Source: Clitoria ternatea
Lineage: Eukaryota; Streptophyta; Magnoliopsida; Fabales; Fabaceae
DNA length: 64,000 bases
Assembly: GCA_037962975.1 (NCBI GenBank)
Contig: CM075670.1
Span: 83,145,501 to 83,209,500 of the forward strand
Reading direction: 5' to 3'
Positions within the stretch are counted from its first letter, which is position 1. Every line of letters begins with the position of its first letter. The notes beneath the pieces were generated by a model, which ran no database searches, was not told the DNA's origin, and saw nothing but the letters and a program-made list of their open reading frames with translations. This document shows, one piece after another, positions 32,806 to 43,158 of the stretch. A program made the position numbers and the translations under genes.

Positions 32806-35311
32806 TGTCGCAACCTGGGTCGCGACGGCGCGGCGAACAAGAGAGAAAAAATGAAATGAAACAGGGAGTCGCCACCAGCGTTTTTTTTTCATAAGAAAAA
32901 CATTGGGAAAAAACTAAGTTCAGTAAAGCACTGGTTTAAAAAATTGAAATCCAAGTTTGGGAGTCGGTTACGAGTAGGGAAGGTATTAACACCCTACATC
33001 GCCTGTCAAAGACAGTACCAAGATTGAAAGCGCAATATAAATAGCCTTAAATAAAACATGGTTTCTTCCCTTTTACTTTTGAAATGGATAGAATGGAGTA
33101 AAGAACTGTACAGACATAGAATGTTAAAGCGAGGTTAATGGGACGTTTTGTCCGAATTAAGCTCGACTTCGATATGAGACAGAGGGGGTGAGAGAATGCC
33201 AATAAGACGTCACGTCTAAATTAAACATCCTCGGATAAAAGGATAGGGATAGGAAAGGGATAAGCGGGACGTCTTGTCCTAAGTATCCCTTCCCTATGAA
33301 ATTATGGCGAGGCTTAGGCAAAAACTATGGGGAAACCAACAAGACGTCACGTCTAAATTGATTTTCACGGAAGTGGCCAAGAAAGGACATTTATGAAAGA
33401 AACATGAAAAGTAAAGCAGTAAATCAGCAAAAAAGGAAATGAGAAAGATGGGCCCGACAGGAGTTAAAGTCCTGCTCCTACGTATTCTTGAATTATCAAG
33501 AAATCAGGGTTACGTAGTTCTGAGTATTGCTATTTTAGGAAGGAATCTGAAAGATGTTGATGGATGTCATTAAAGAGGAGAATTCATACAAAGCGAAGTT
33601 CTTCGCACGTGCACGAATCCTAAGAGGATTGTGTAGACAGGAGTACTCCCGTACGACACTATTTTTTCCAAATCGCCCTTTTTATTACGTCTGTTTGTTA
33701 TGAAAAAAGATAAAAATATTAACAATGTAAACTAATGGTACACAGGCAACTACAATCAACAAACAGTAAACTCACAGAAAAGTAAAAAAGGGAAACTGAA
33801 AGCAAAAGAAATAAGGGAAGGAGTGGAACCGGTGTGACGAGCTAAGGACCGATGTGGGAGGTTGAGCACAGTGACGGTGTCAGCCCGATTTCATACTCGC
33901 ACGCTGGCAGGGACAATAGACCAGAGTTAGACCCGATCTGGGAATCTGAAGGTCACGACCGGTGTTGTGGGAAATTAATCCGAGGCGAAACGCTGTCGAG
34001 CAGTAATGGAGATGGACGAGGTGGTGATGCGGAATTGGGACGGGGTTGGTTTTGAGATGACGAGGTGCGTTCGAGATACGGACGATGTGAGAGCAGTGGC
34101 TTTGTGTTAGTGAAAACACTTCAAACCCTTTCTGAACTGAGGGGGTCCTCTGTGGTGACTAAGGCAAGTCACTGGTTTCAGGTGAGGAGGTCAGTTAAGG
34201 ATCTTGAGGAATTGGAGAGAATTTCCAGAGTTTTCTCGCGTAGAGGGAGAATCTAAAAACCAACCCCTTGAGCTTCCTTGGTTGGGGCATTTATAGGGCC
34301 TTCAAGTCATGGGCTGAGGGTTTTGGGACAACTAGAACTCCCACTCACCCATCCGTGTAGTGGTGTGCAGCTCTGGCCATTATCATTGGTGGGGAGCAGG
34401 GTTTTCAGTGGGGTTTTTTTAATTGCCCACTTCCGCCTCCCTGTCTGCCATTTTCCAGGGAGTGCGATTCCAGGTCACCGCGCATAAGCTTCTGATCTCG
34501 TCCCTCCGTTGTCAAATTTGTGACACCGGTTAGCAAAGCCATTGGTTGGACGGAGTCTCCACTGATCCGATGTGGGGCCTTAGGAACCATTACCTGTGTC
34601 TTGACACCGGCTGAATCTTTCAATGTAATCACAGGGGCCGGTGTGCCTATCTTAATCTGTCCACTTTCCTTGGGGCCGGACTGGTCTGTCATTCTGCTTC
34701 GGCGCATGACATCGGTCCGGTGTTAACTTAACCTTGTCCGGTGTTGCCAACTTCAAGGCCGGGTCCGGTGTTACCAATTTTTGATCTGAGTCCGCCCACG
34801 GGACCGTCGTTTCATACTTGGGCCGGACTCACTCGTCTTTTTTTTGTGTCAGATCCGCGACATCGGCCATTAAGGGACTCCAGAGGTGAGGAAGATTGGG
34901 CGGAGTTGATTTGAGGACGGTTGGGCGGAGTTAAGGCGAGGTTTAGGTTGGGCGGAGTGTGAGGTGAGGACGGTTGGGCAGAGTTAAGGCGAGGTTTAGG
35001 TTGGGCGGAGTTAAGGTGAGGCTTAGGTTGGGCGAAGTTAAGGCGAGGTGTAGGTTGGGCGGAGTTAAGGGCGAGGTATAGGTTGGGTGGAGTTAGGGCG
35101 AGGTTTGTTGGGCGGAGTAGTTTTGGTACCGGTGTCATTTGGGACCGGTGTCATTTTGGTCGGACCGAAATCGGTGTTCACAGATGCCTGTCATTCTGCT
35201 CCGGCGCATGACATTGGTCCGGTGTTAACTTAGGCCTTGTCCGGTGTTGCCAACTTCAAGGCCGGGTCCGGTGTTATAACAATTTGGGCCGGACCGAAAG
35301 AGGTGTTCACA
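32806..35311 (-). mobile_element. Ogre1 5' LTR
   Basis: 2506 bp, near-identical to 4210-6704. The 11-bp net length difference is explained by a 12-bp insertion near 33160 and a 1-bp loss near 33086. The 12-bp segment also exists in OgreN LTRs (TCGAAGTCGAG near 41670), so it is ancestral and was lost from the 3' copy. Confidence 0.95.
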
Positions 35312-35316
35312 GGGGT
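35312..35316. repeat. Target-site duplication of Ogre1, right copy (GGGGT)
   Basis: Matches 4205-4209; the H tandem repeat resumes right after it. Confidence 0.93.
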
Positions 35317-36049
35317 CTCATGCCTTGGCGGAGTAATAAGCTTAGGCGGAGTCACACGTTTTGACGGAGTAATAAGCCTAGGCGGGGTCTCGTGCCTTGG
35401 CGGAGTAATAAGCATTGACGAGGTCAAATGCCTTGGCGGAGTAACGTGAACGTCTTTTAGGGCATGAATATTTCTTAAGAAACACTCAACACCGCCCTTC
35501 ACACTCAAGACCGCCCTCACACTCAATACCGCCCTCACACCCCACTCCGCCCTCACATGCAATACCAACCTCCTCAAATCCTCCAACATTGAACACCTTT
35601 TTAATTCCACTTCAACTAGTGATCAGCCCACTTAATCACATGAATCCAAAAATAAGTGGCACAACGAACCAATCACAGGGGAAAGTACATCCATTATAAT
35701 ACTTGTATATATTTTATCCCAATCAATGCAAAGCTGACTGTGAAAGGAATCAAAAGGCTCCCTTATCCCACCTAATCCTCCAACCGATGTTCCCCACTCA
35801 CTTTCTTATTATTAACCCAGTGATATGACTCTCAGAACACTCCTACATACGAACCACTTAGCAAATCACACACCCTTCTTCTTCTCATTTTATACGTTCA
35901 GAGGCTTTTCTTTCCATATTCATTTCTTCCACTGCGGACTGGAACGAGGAAACTACAAGACATATCTTGCTAAACAAAGGACTCCATTAAGGTAAGAGGG
36001 GACAGGGTTGTGAATATTTGTGAAATGGGTAGAGTTGTATGCTGTTCTA

Positions 36050-36770
36050 GAATTCCAGTTTTAATTTCGTATCTTGTTGCTAAATTTTGAAGCTGAAAAC
36101 GTATGAATTTGACTCTGACTTCTTCATGAAAGTTGTAGATCTTTTTGTTATGTGAATTTTGATACCTGATTCAACTGATTTGGATATGTATAGCAAAAGT
36201 TATAGCCAAAATACTATAGCATGACCGAGTGAAATGTTTAAGCTATATTCTATGCATATTTTGATATTCTGGGAATTGTACATGCATAATCAGCCTTTGA
36301 TGTCTGCACGAAAGTTGTAGATATACATGTTAGGGATTTATAGAAAGTGGTTTCAAGTTAAAAAGATGCTTGTAGCTCTAGTTATGCTTAAAATACAGAA
36401 GTGTGTTCATGATGCAAATCTGTTAACTATGAAATCCAAATCTTGTTTTCAATACTGGGAATTTTGTGTTATGAATTAGTTGTTGGTGTCTTCATGAAAG
36501 TTGTAGATAATTATGTTAAGAGTATTTTAGAACTGGTTTCATGTTAAAATCATTTGTGTAGCTATAAAAACGTTGAAAATACTAATATATGTACGTTTTG
36601 AAAACTCACCTTGAGGCAGTGTGGTATTTCATGGATAAATAATATTTCTGTTCGGAATTTGAAATTGTGTTCTTCATGAAAGTTGTAGACTATTATGTTA
36701 TTGAACTATAGAAAGTGGAATCACCTAAAAAGGAGTTGATTTGCTCATATTATGACTGTTTTACTAATGC
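36050..36770 (+). repeat. Degenerate ~183-bp tandem repeat, four units
   Basis: The anchor GAAAGTTGTAGA occurs at 36128, 36310, 36497 and 36678 (intervals 182, 187, 181). Sequence around each anchor is related but strongly diverged. Confidence 0.7.
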
Positions 36771-37147
36771 ATGTCGCTGTTTGGAAATGCTGAAATTTAC
36801 TTATGATGGTTATTATGGATAAAAATGATGTTTTCTCTATGAGTAATGATTTATTATTGAATTCTTGAGTGATTATGAATTATTATAAATGCTGTTGAGT
36901 ATCACACAGTTAGTATATTATGATGGTGAATAATTATGAATGACATAATTAATATATATGTACATGAATGCCTTGTGGTTATTGACATGTGTGGTTGAAA
37001 TAGTAAATCCATGATTTTATGAATTATTATGTGTATTGTGTCCCTTGAGGACTTGTATTATCCAAGAGGTTTTGGAAATGTGGATATCATGGTATGTTAA
37101 ATGATAAAGAGAATTAAAGGCATTCATGCATCATAAGCATTGGACGC

Positions 37148-37510
37148 ATCATGGAATTTAGGGGTTCCGTGATTGCCTACCCTAGTGGGGGGTTATTCTA
37201 TGATGAGTTAAGCCCTATTTTGTTGTGTGCCATGGAGTGTAGGGATTCATGGTCTATGCAAAGTCCTACTTATGATAATTGTGTACTTCGGTACTTAAGC
37301 GCCATGAAGTATAGGGATTCATGGTATATGCTAAAGCCCTAATTGTGTAAGCGCCATGAAGTATAGGGATTCATGGTATATGCTAAAGCCCTAATTGTGT
37401 AAGCGCCATGAAGTATAGGGATTCATGGTATATGCTAAAGCCCTAATTGTGTAAGCGCCATGAAGTATAGGGATTCATGGTATATGCTAAAGCCCTAATT
37501 GTGTCTCTAT
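37148..37510 (+). repeat. 52-bp tandem repeats and related hairpins in H LTR
   Basis: Four exact 52-bp units have CCATGAA-loop-TTCATGG hairpins at 37302, 37354, 37406 and 37458. Two diverged members lie upstream: CCATG/CATGG at 37230-37252 and ATCATGGAA/TTCCGTGAT at 37148-37173. All loops contain TAGGG. Confidence 0.85.
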
Positions 37511-38008
37511 GAGACTTTTACTGCAGTATTCCCATCAAAACCAAATGGATCCAGCATGACATCATTTGACTAATTGAAGAATTATTAAATGGACTTGTTT
37601 GGCATATTCATCATATCATTATGAGTTGTTGATTGTGTTTGTGCAATTTTATCTATTTTATACTTATTCTATATTCTGTCTCACTCTTACATTAATTTTT
37701 TACAGTGAATGACACGCAGAATGCAGAGTGATGCCATGATTGATGTCTATTTGAATTATTACTTGAACCTTGATTTCATGGGTTGTAATAAGTATAACAT
37801 GTCATGTACCATTATCTTCTAAATCGTTTCCGCTATTTAAGTATTTTCTTGAAATTAATTATTCACGACTAGCATGTATGATAATTTTTCCGCTGTTATC
37901 AACTGTTACATAAACTCTGAATTAAATTTAGGAATTTTTAAAATGATCTTTCGAAAACGCGAAAAATTTACTTGAAAATTTTAATCAACGTTTCGGGGCG
38001 TTACATGT

Positions 38009-38020
38009 TGGTATCAGAGC
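38009..38020 (+). promoter_or_regulatory. Primer-binding site of element H (initiator tRNA-Met)
   Basis: TGGTATCAGAGC, three bases after the LTR end. It proves that 3177-38005 is a 5' LTR on the plus strand. Confidence 0.93.
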
Positions 38021-38308
38021 GTTTTCAAAAATTCAGGACCAATTACTACGATATGTATTGATTCTTGATATACTATATGAATTGTCTGATTATTTGTTTG
38101 AGAATATGTCTTATATGTGCTATATGACTTGTGCCTGACTGATAAACTGCAAAGTGATTTGTTTGATTACTAGCTTGATGATATGATAAATGTGCGTTAT
38201 ATGACTTATTGCTTATCTGAAAAATTGTAGTTACGTTATAATATTATATATATATACATACGATATATTTTCCCATAGGATTAGTATAAATCAAACCATG
38301 AATATAGG
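38021..38308 (+). other. Leader of element H
   Basis: AT-rich, no ORF. It leads to the gag ATG at 38309. Confidence 0.5.
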
Positions 38309-38588
38309 ATGACAAGGAACGAGAACGACGCTATGGCAGTTGCTATCAACCGTTTGGCTGAAGCTATAGAAAGGCAAAACCAAATAAGAATTTTTGAAGG
38401 AAATCACCAAGACAGATTGGCACGAGAAAAGATTAATAGACAACTGAAACCTCAGTCAATTGCCTACAAAAGGAGAGGATCGTTTTATCCAAATCGCTTC
38501 AAGGGAGGATCATCATCATCTTCTGAGAGATACAACAATCATATGGATATAAAGTGTTTTAAGTGCAAAGGTAATCACCATGTACGTG
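38309..38588 (+). pseudogene. Gag remnant of element H, cut by OgreN
   Basis: About 93 codons from ATG 38309: an N-terminal helix-like segment (MAVAINRLAEAIERQNQ), then only about 40 residues of basic linker, then the start of a CCHC knuckle, CFKCKGNHH. A full gypsy gag has roughly 200 residues of capsid before the knuckle, so the capsid core has been lost in frame. The frame is then broken at 38588 by the OgreN insertion, before the last cysteine of the knuckle. The rest of H is beyond the window. Confidence 0.75.
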
Positions 38589-40318
38589 TGTGAACACCTC
38601 TTTTGGTCCGGTCCAAGTGGAATAAATATTTTTTATACTGAATTCCAATTCAGAGTGGTCAAAGTCGAGTAGAATGGCTCCAGATTAATCAGAACCGAGC
38701 AAAATAACTCAGAATGAAGCTTTTCCAAGTGAAATACAGCCCTGTTGGAGGCAAATCCGATTGGAATGACTAAAAAATGATCACATCTGAACAAGATGAC
38801 TCAGGTTAAGGCATTTCCGAGTGAAATACAGCCCTGGTAGAGATAAATCCGAGTGAAAAACTCAAAAAAATGGTCAAATCCGAGTCAAAATGAAGCATTT
38901 TCGAGTGGAATGACTCAAAAATGATGAAATCCGAGTGGAATCACTCAGAATGAGTCATTTCCGAGTGAAATGCTCCCTGTTGAAGTTAAATCCGAGTGGA
39001 TAGCTTCCCTGCCAAGTCAGTCCGAGTGGATTATGCCCATTTTCAAGAGAAGTCCGAATGAAATGACTCAGGATGAGTCGATTCCGAGTAAAATGTTTCC
39101 TTATCGAAGGTGAATCCGAGTGGAAGGCTCTCTGTCAAGCCATTCCGAGTGCAAATGGCCAAAAATCCAATTTTCGAGTGCAAAAAAGGAAGGATCCGAG
39201 TAAATCCTTCAAGCGTTGAAGTTTCTGTGTCACTTTTGAAGAGATTCCGAGTGAATAATCCCGGCTGAAGGAATTCCGAGTGTTGTTCTTCAGTCAAAAC
39301 CAACTGAAGCATTTTCACTCAACACCGAGTGAGTACTCCCACTCAAACCCGAGCCATTTTCCAATCGTTTTCCGAGTGAGATTTCAGTCAGTCAGCCACC
39401 TTTCCCGAGTCCTTTTGGCCAATTAATTCTTCTCATCCCGAGTCCATTTCCACCAATTTCCGAGCCATGATTAAATCTTTTCCGAGCCATTTCAATCGGT
39501 TCCGAACTTCACTCATCCGAGTCCTCCTCTACCCATTTCCGAGCTATTTCAATTGGTTCCGAGTCCTCCTTTACACTCAACCTCCGAGTCCCACTTCAAA
39601 CCTTTCCCGAACCCATTTCCATCAATTTCCAGTCGGAATCGACTGGCAATTCAGTCGGTTTGCTTCTTCAAACCTTTCCCGAGCCCATTTCCATCAACTT
39701 CCAGTCGGAATCGACTGGCAATTCAGTCAGTTTGCTTCTTCAAACAAGATCCGAGTCAATTTCAAGTCGTTCTCCTCAATTTTCAATCAGCTCCGAGGCT
39801 CTTTCACTCGTTTCCGATTGAATGTCTCACAGCAACCACAAACCGAGTAAAACCACTCGGAAAGGAGTATTCTCACTCGGCCTTCTATGGGGAATGCCTC
39901 ATTCCACTCGGAATTGACTCCCAGTGTAGATGAATACTGATTGAGAAGTTGATCCGAGCCGTTATCACTCGGATTTCACCATTCTAACTCGGATTTCAAT
40001 ATCCTCACTCGGAATTCCATTATCCTCACTCGGAATTCCACTATTCTCACTCGGATTTCCATAATTCTCACTCAGAATTCTTCCATTTTCACTCAGATTC
40101 CCACTAGGTCCCCCTGTTAGACCGTGCTGACTTGGATTCCACCACCCAAGTGGATCCAGGAATCCTGGGGGTGGCAGACAAGTGGCAAACAGGGTGGAAG
40201 TGGGGGGAATTGAAAAATTCCCACCCAGCCGTTGTCCCTCACTTCACTCTGAGTGGAGGCCTGAGCTGGCATTCCACTCGGAAGTGGAAGCCTGAGCTGG
40301 CCTTCCACTCAAACCAGC

Positions 40319-40327
40319 CTATAAATA
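40319..40327 (+). promoter_or_regulatory. TATA box of OgreN LTR 1
   Basis: CTATAAATA inside GCCTATAAATAGGC, itself a dyad. Copies are at 51332-51340 and 62413-62421. The next roughly 75 bp contain the likely RNA start. Confidence 0.65.
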
Positions 40328-40736
40328 GGCAAGGGGGAGGACAGCTGAGGGGGGCATTGAGAGGAAGAAAACTCTGCCCAAAAATCCTTCGTGCTCTCTT
40401 CTCTCTCACACCAATTCTTCTCTTCTTCTCCTTCCATCACTTCTCACTCTACATACACCCTCTCTCCCACCGTACTCTCCCTTTCCTCTCCCCCTCTAAA
40501 GACCAAACCACACACACACACCTCACGTCACTTCAATCCGTCTCCTTAACACAACACCGGCCAATACTTCATTCCTCTCAGCCAACACCGCCCAGCCAAC
40601 CGTCCTCTCCAAAACCGACCTCCTCATCCCTTCACCTACACACCGTCCCAATTCCTCTCACAACACCGTCCTCTCCCCTCAAGTACACCAAATCCAATCT
40701 CCTCACTCCACTCAACTCCAATACCGTCCCTCTTCT

Positions 40737-41010
40737 CACTGTCTCACTCGGTAAATCATTTCTCACTCGGTAAGCTCATTGTCTCACTCGGTTTATGCTA
40801 TTTCCACTCGGTTTCCTCATTTTCACTCGGTTTTTCCTTGTCCTCACTCGGTTTTTTGCTTTCATCACTCGGTTTTACCATTTTACTCGGTTTTCCCTCA
40901 TTTTCACTCGGTTTCTGCTATTTCCACTCGTTTTTTTTTGTAATTTTCACTCGGTTTTTGCCGTTTTTACTCGGTTTTTCGCTTCTCCCACTCGGTTTTC
41001 ACTCATTTTT
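40737..41010 (+). repeat. TCACTCGGTTTT tandem words
   Basis: About fourteen copies of CACTCGGTTT-type words spaced roughly 15-25 bp, between TATA and the AATAAA motifs, so probably transcribed. Also at 51748-52021 and 62827-63100. Confidence 0.85.
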
Positions 41011-41091
41011 CCTCTGTTTTCAGAATTTATTGTTTCCCTTTCTCTTTTGTAGCTTCTACTACCTTTTTCCTTTCGTTTTATAGTAAAATAT

Positions 41092-41107
41092 AATAAAGGG
41101 AAATAAA
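41092..41107 (+). terminator. Candidate poly(A) signals of OgreN LTR
   Basis: Two AATAAA motifs at 41092 and 41102, about 770 bp after the TATA box. They would place the R/U5 border shortly downstream. Motif evidence only. Confidence 0.45.
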
Positions 41108-41180
41108 TGCTTCCTATGCTTTCTTTCAAATCTAAATAAAAATCAATAAAAAGAAACAAATCATTTTTAAACAGTGTCGT

Positions 41181-41692
41181 ACGGGAGCACTCCCGTCTAC
41201 ACAACCTCTTTAGGATTCGTACACGTGCGAAGAACTTCGCCTTGTACGAGTTCCCCACCTCAGTGACATCCATCATCATCTCCCAAGTCTTTTCCTAAAA
41301 GAAAAAACATTCAGAACTACGTAACCCTGATTTCTTGATAATTCAAGAATACGTAGGAGCAGGACTTTAACTCCTGTTGGGCCCATCTTTCTTATTTCTT
41401 TTTGCTGATTTATTTCCTTACTTCCACGTTTCTTTCATAAATGTTCTTTTTTTGGTTACTTCCGTGAAAATCAATTTAGACGTGACGTCTTGTTGATTTC
41501 CCCCTAGTCTTTTGCTCAAGCCTCGCCATAATTCATAGGGAAGGGATACTTAGGACGAGACGTCCCGCTTATCTCTTTCCTATCCCTGTCTTTTTTATTC
41601 AAGGATGTATAATTTAGGCGTGACGCCTTATTAGCATTCTCTTCCCTTCTCTGTCTCATATCGAAGTCGAGTTTAATTCGGATGAAACGTCC
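41181..41692 (+). other. OgreN U5 hairpin tract (LTR 1)
   Basis: Hairpins in order: ACGGGAG-CA-CTCCCGT (41181-41196); GCGAAG-AA-CTTCGC (41227-41240); TTCTTGA-TAAT-TCAAGAA (41332-41349); CAGGA-loop-TCCTG (41360-41376); AGACG-TGA-CGTCT (41478-41490); GGACG-AGA-CGTCC (41553-41565); AGGCG-TGA-CGCCT (41616-41628); GGATG-AAA-CGTCC (41680-41692). The same tract is in LTR 2 (last four at 52489, 52564, 52627, 52691) and LTR 3 (63568, 63643, 63706, 63770). Confidence 0.75.
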
Positions 41693-42033
41693 CATTGACC
41701 TCGCTTTGACATTCTATGTTTGTACAGTTCTCTCACTCCATTCTGTCGTTTTTAAAATAAAAAAAGATACAACAATAAAAGGGAAGAAATAAAATATCTT
41801 TTGTAAGGCTATTTATGTTGCGCATTTTCAATCTTGGTACTGTTTTTGGACAGGCGATGTAGGGTGCTAATACCTTCCCTACTCGTAACCGACTCCCGAA
41901 CTTGAATCTCAATTTTTAACCAGTGCTTTACTGAACCTAGTTTTTCCCAATGTTTTTCCTATGGATAAAAACGTTGGTGGCGACTCCCTGTTTCTCTTTC
42001 TCGCCGCGCCGTCGCGATTCAGGTTGCGACAGA

Positions 42034-42050
42034 TGGCGACTCCGCTGGGG
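42034..42050 (+). promoter_or_regulatory. Primer-binding site, OgreN copy A
   Basis: TGGCGACTCCGCTGGGG, two bases after the LTR end. Same type as Ogre1. Confidence 0.8.
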
Positions 42051-43158
42051 ACACTTAAGAGAGTCAGGCCAGTTTGATTGAAAGCGCATGTTCTTTTTAT
42101 ATAGCCTTTGTTAGCTTGGATTTCTTCTCTCTTGTTTTATTTTCTGTTAATTGTTGTGAAAGTTTTTTTTCTTGTTTTAATCATATATTGTTATTTGTTT
42201 CATTATCTATGTTTGCATGCTTGTTGAACCTTAGGGTAGAGGACCATGTTACTTTCCTGTAATTATTGAACCCTAGGGTAGACGACTTTGTATATTTGTT
42301 CTGTGTTTGTTCTTTGTGCAGAATGGGGTAAGGTAAAAGGTATGGACTGCCCTTCCACACACTACACTCACAATTACTTGCACACACCTATGAGTGGCGC
42401 CCTATACCCGGGTCCCAAATGAAGCTTAAGTTAGGAGAGGTTGGTAACGGAATCGTATGGGATGTACTTCCTATCCGGTGTTCGTGAGAACCTCAACCAG
42501 AGTTCGACCTCTCATGATATACGCACCTAGTGGTTCCCCACTGTTGCGTCCCTGTCATGGGTAGGATCTTGGCTCTGGTGACCTTCTAGAAGTCTAGAAT
42601 AAGCCACCTGGTGTGAAGAGCCACGCTTAGACAAACCATAGGGCCTAGAGAAAACTTTCAGCAAAACCTGACCTAGGCCACAAAAGGGCAAACTTTACTT
42701 TACTTTACGTCATTTTTGCTTTCCCCTTTTATCCAAGAAAATGAATTATCTACCACCCGCAGATTTACTGAGTTATTGAAATAATGACTCTTTTTGAAAC
42801 ACACAGTATTCTTCGGGTGAATAGATAATCCTCTTTTGGTCGTGTACCCTTTGAGTATCTATGAAAATTGACATGGGATTAAACTTAAGAAATAAGGGCT
42901 GTAATTGCCCGAAGAAGATGTCTGAGCTAGAGGCTCCCGCCTCAGGATGAAAGATTTCTTCTGTCTTCACAATTATCCCATATTAATTTCTATGATTACC
43001 ATACCTAGTACTTTTGAATGATAAGTTCTAAGGAATGGTCAAAGGATACTCACCAAAGTCTGTGATTGTTTCCTACAACATTTTCCTTCTTTCTATTTCC
43101 GCCTAACATTTTTTTTTCTTCTTCCTTCTTTTAAAAAACAAAAAGAGACACCAACGTC
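42051..43158 (+). other. OgreN-A leader; ORF1 absent
   Basis: Non-coding. 42230-42720 is homologous to the Ogre1 leader, but the roughly 1.9-kb ORF1 that follows in Ogre1 is gone, leaving only about 440 bp before gag. A pyrimidine-rich stretch just before gag (43075-43130) could precede a splice acceptor. Confidence 0.65.

Larger units (their letters stand above)
4210..35311 (-). mobile_element. Ogre1: large Ogre/Tat Ty3-gypsy retrotransposon
   Basis: The element is bounded by near-identical LTRs (4210-6704 and 32806-35311) with TG...CA ends and a 5-bp GGGGT duplication. It spans 31.1 kb, of which 9955 bp plus a 5-bp duplication are a later Tekay insertion, leaving about 21.1 kb, the size class known for Ogre elements. 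Diagnostic Ogre/Tat traits: an extra ORF1 upstream of gag, gag and protease separated from RT by a short intron, integrase without a chromodomain, and long 3' non-coding DNA with tandem repeats. An antisense gene lies between pol and the 3' LTR; extra antisense ORFs are known in the Tat lineage. Gag-pol has at least four in-frame stops and two 1-bp frameshifts, so this copy is not autonomous now. Confidence 0.95.
35317..38005 (+). mobile_element. Element H, 5' LTR part 2
   Basis: Continues the LTR from 4209 and ends GGGGCGTTACA at 38005, followed by an initiator-Met primer-binding site. Contents in order: the rest of the GGCGGAGTAATAAG repeat (to about 35450), a run of ACACTCAAxACCGCCCT words (35485-35560), four degenerate 181-187-bp units anchored on GAAAGTTGTAGA (36128-36678), and hairpin repeats at 37148-37480. 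Confidence 0.88.
38589..42031 (+). mobile_element. OgreN LTR 1
   Basis: 3443 bp, TGTGAACACC to GGTTGCGACA. U3 is packed with TCCGAGTG words (about 38850-39400), then the reverse complement CACTCGG (about 39850-41005), with TATAAATA at 40320 and AATAAA at 41092 and 41102. U5 (41160-42031) is homologous to Ogre1 U5. It has one more 22-bp ACTCGGAATTCC unit near 40010 than LTRs 2 and 3. ORFs here (for example 40132-40773) are repeat-driven. Confidence 0.95.

Noticed and set aside
38009..38020. tRNA gene fragment
   Set aside because: Only 12 bases complementary to the tRNA 3' end, placed right after an LTR; this is a primer-binding site.
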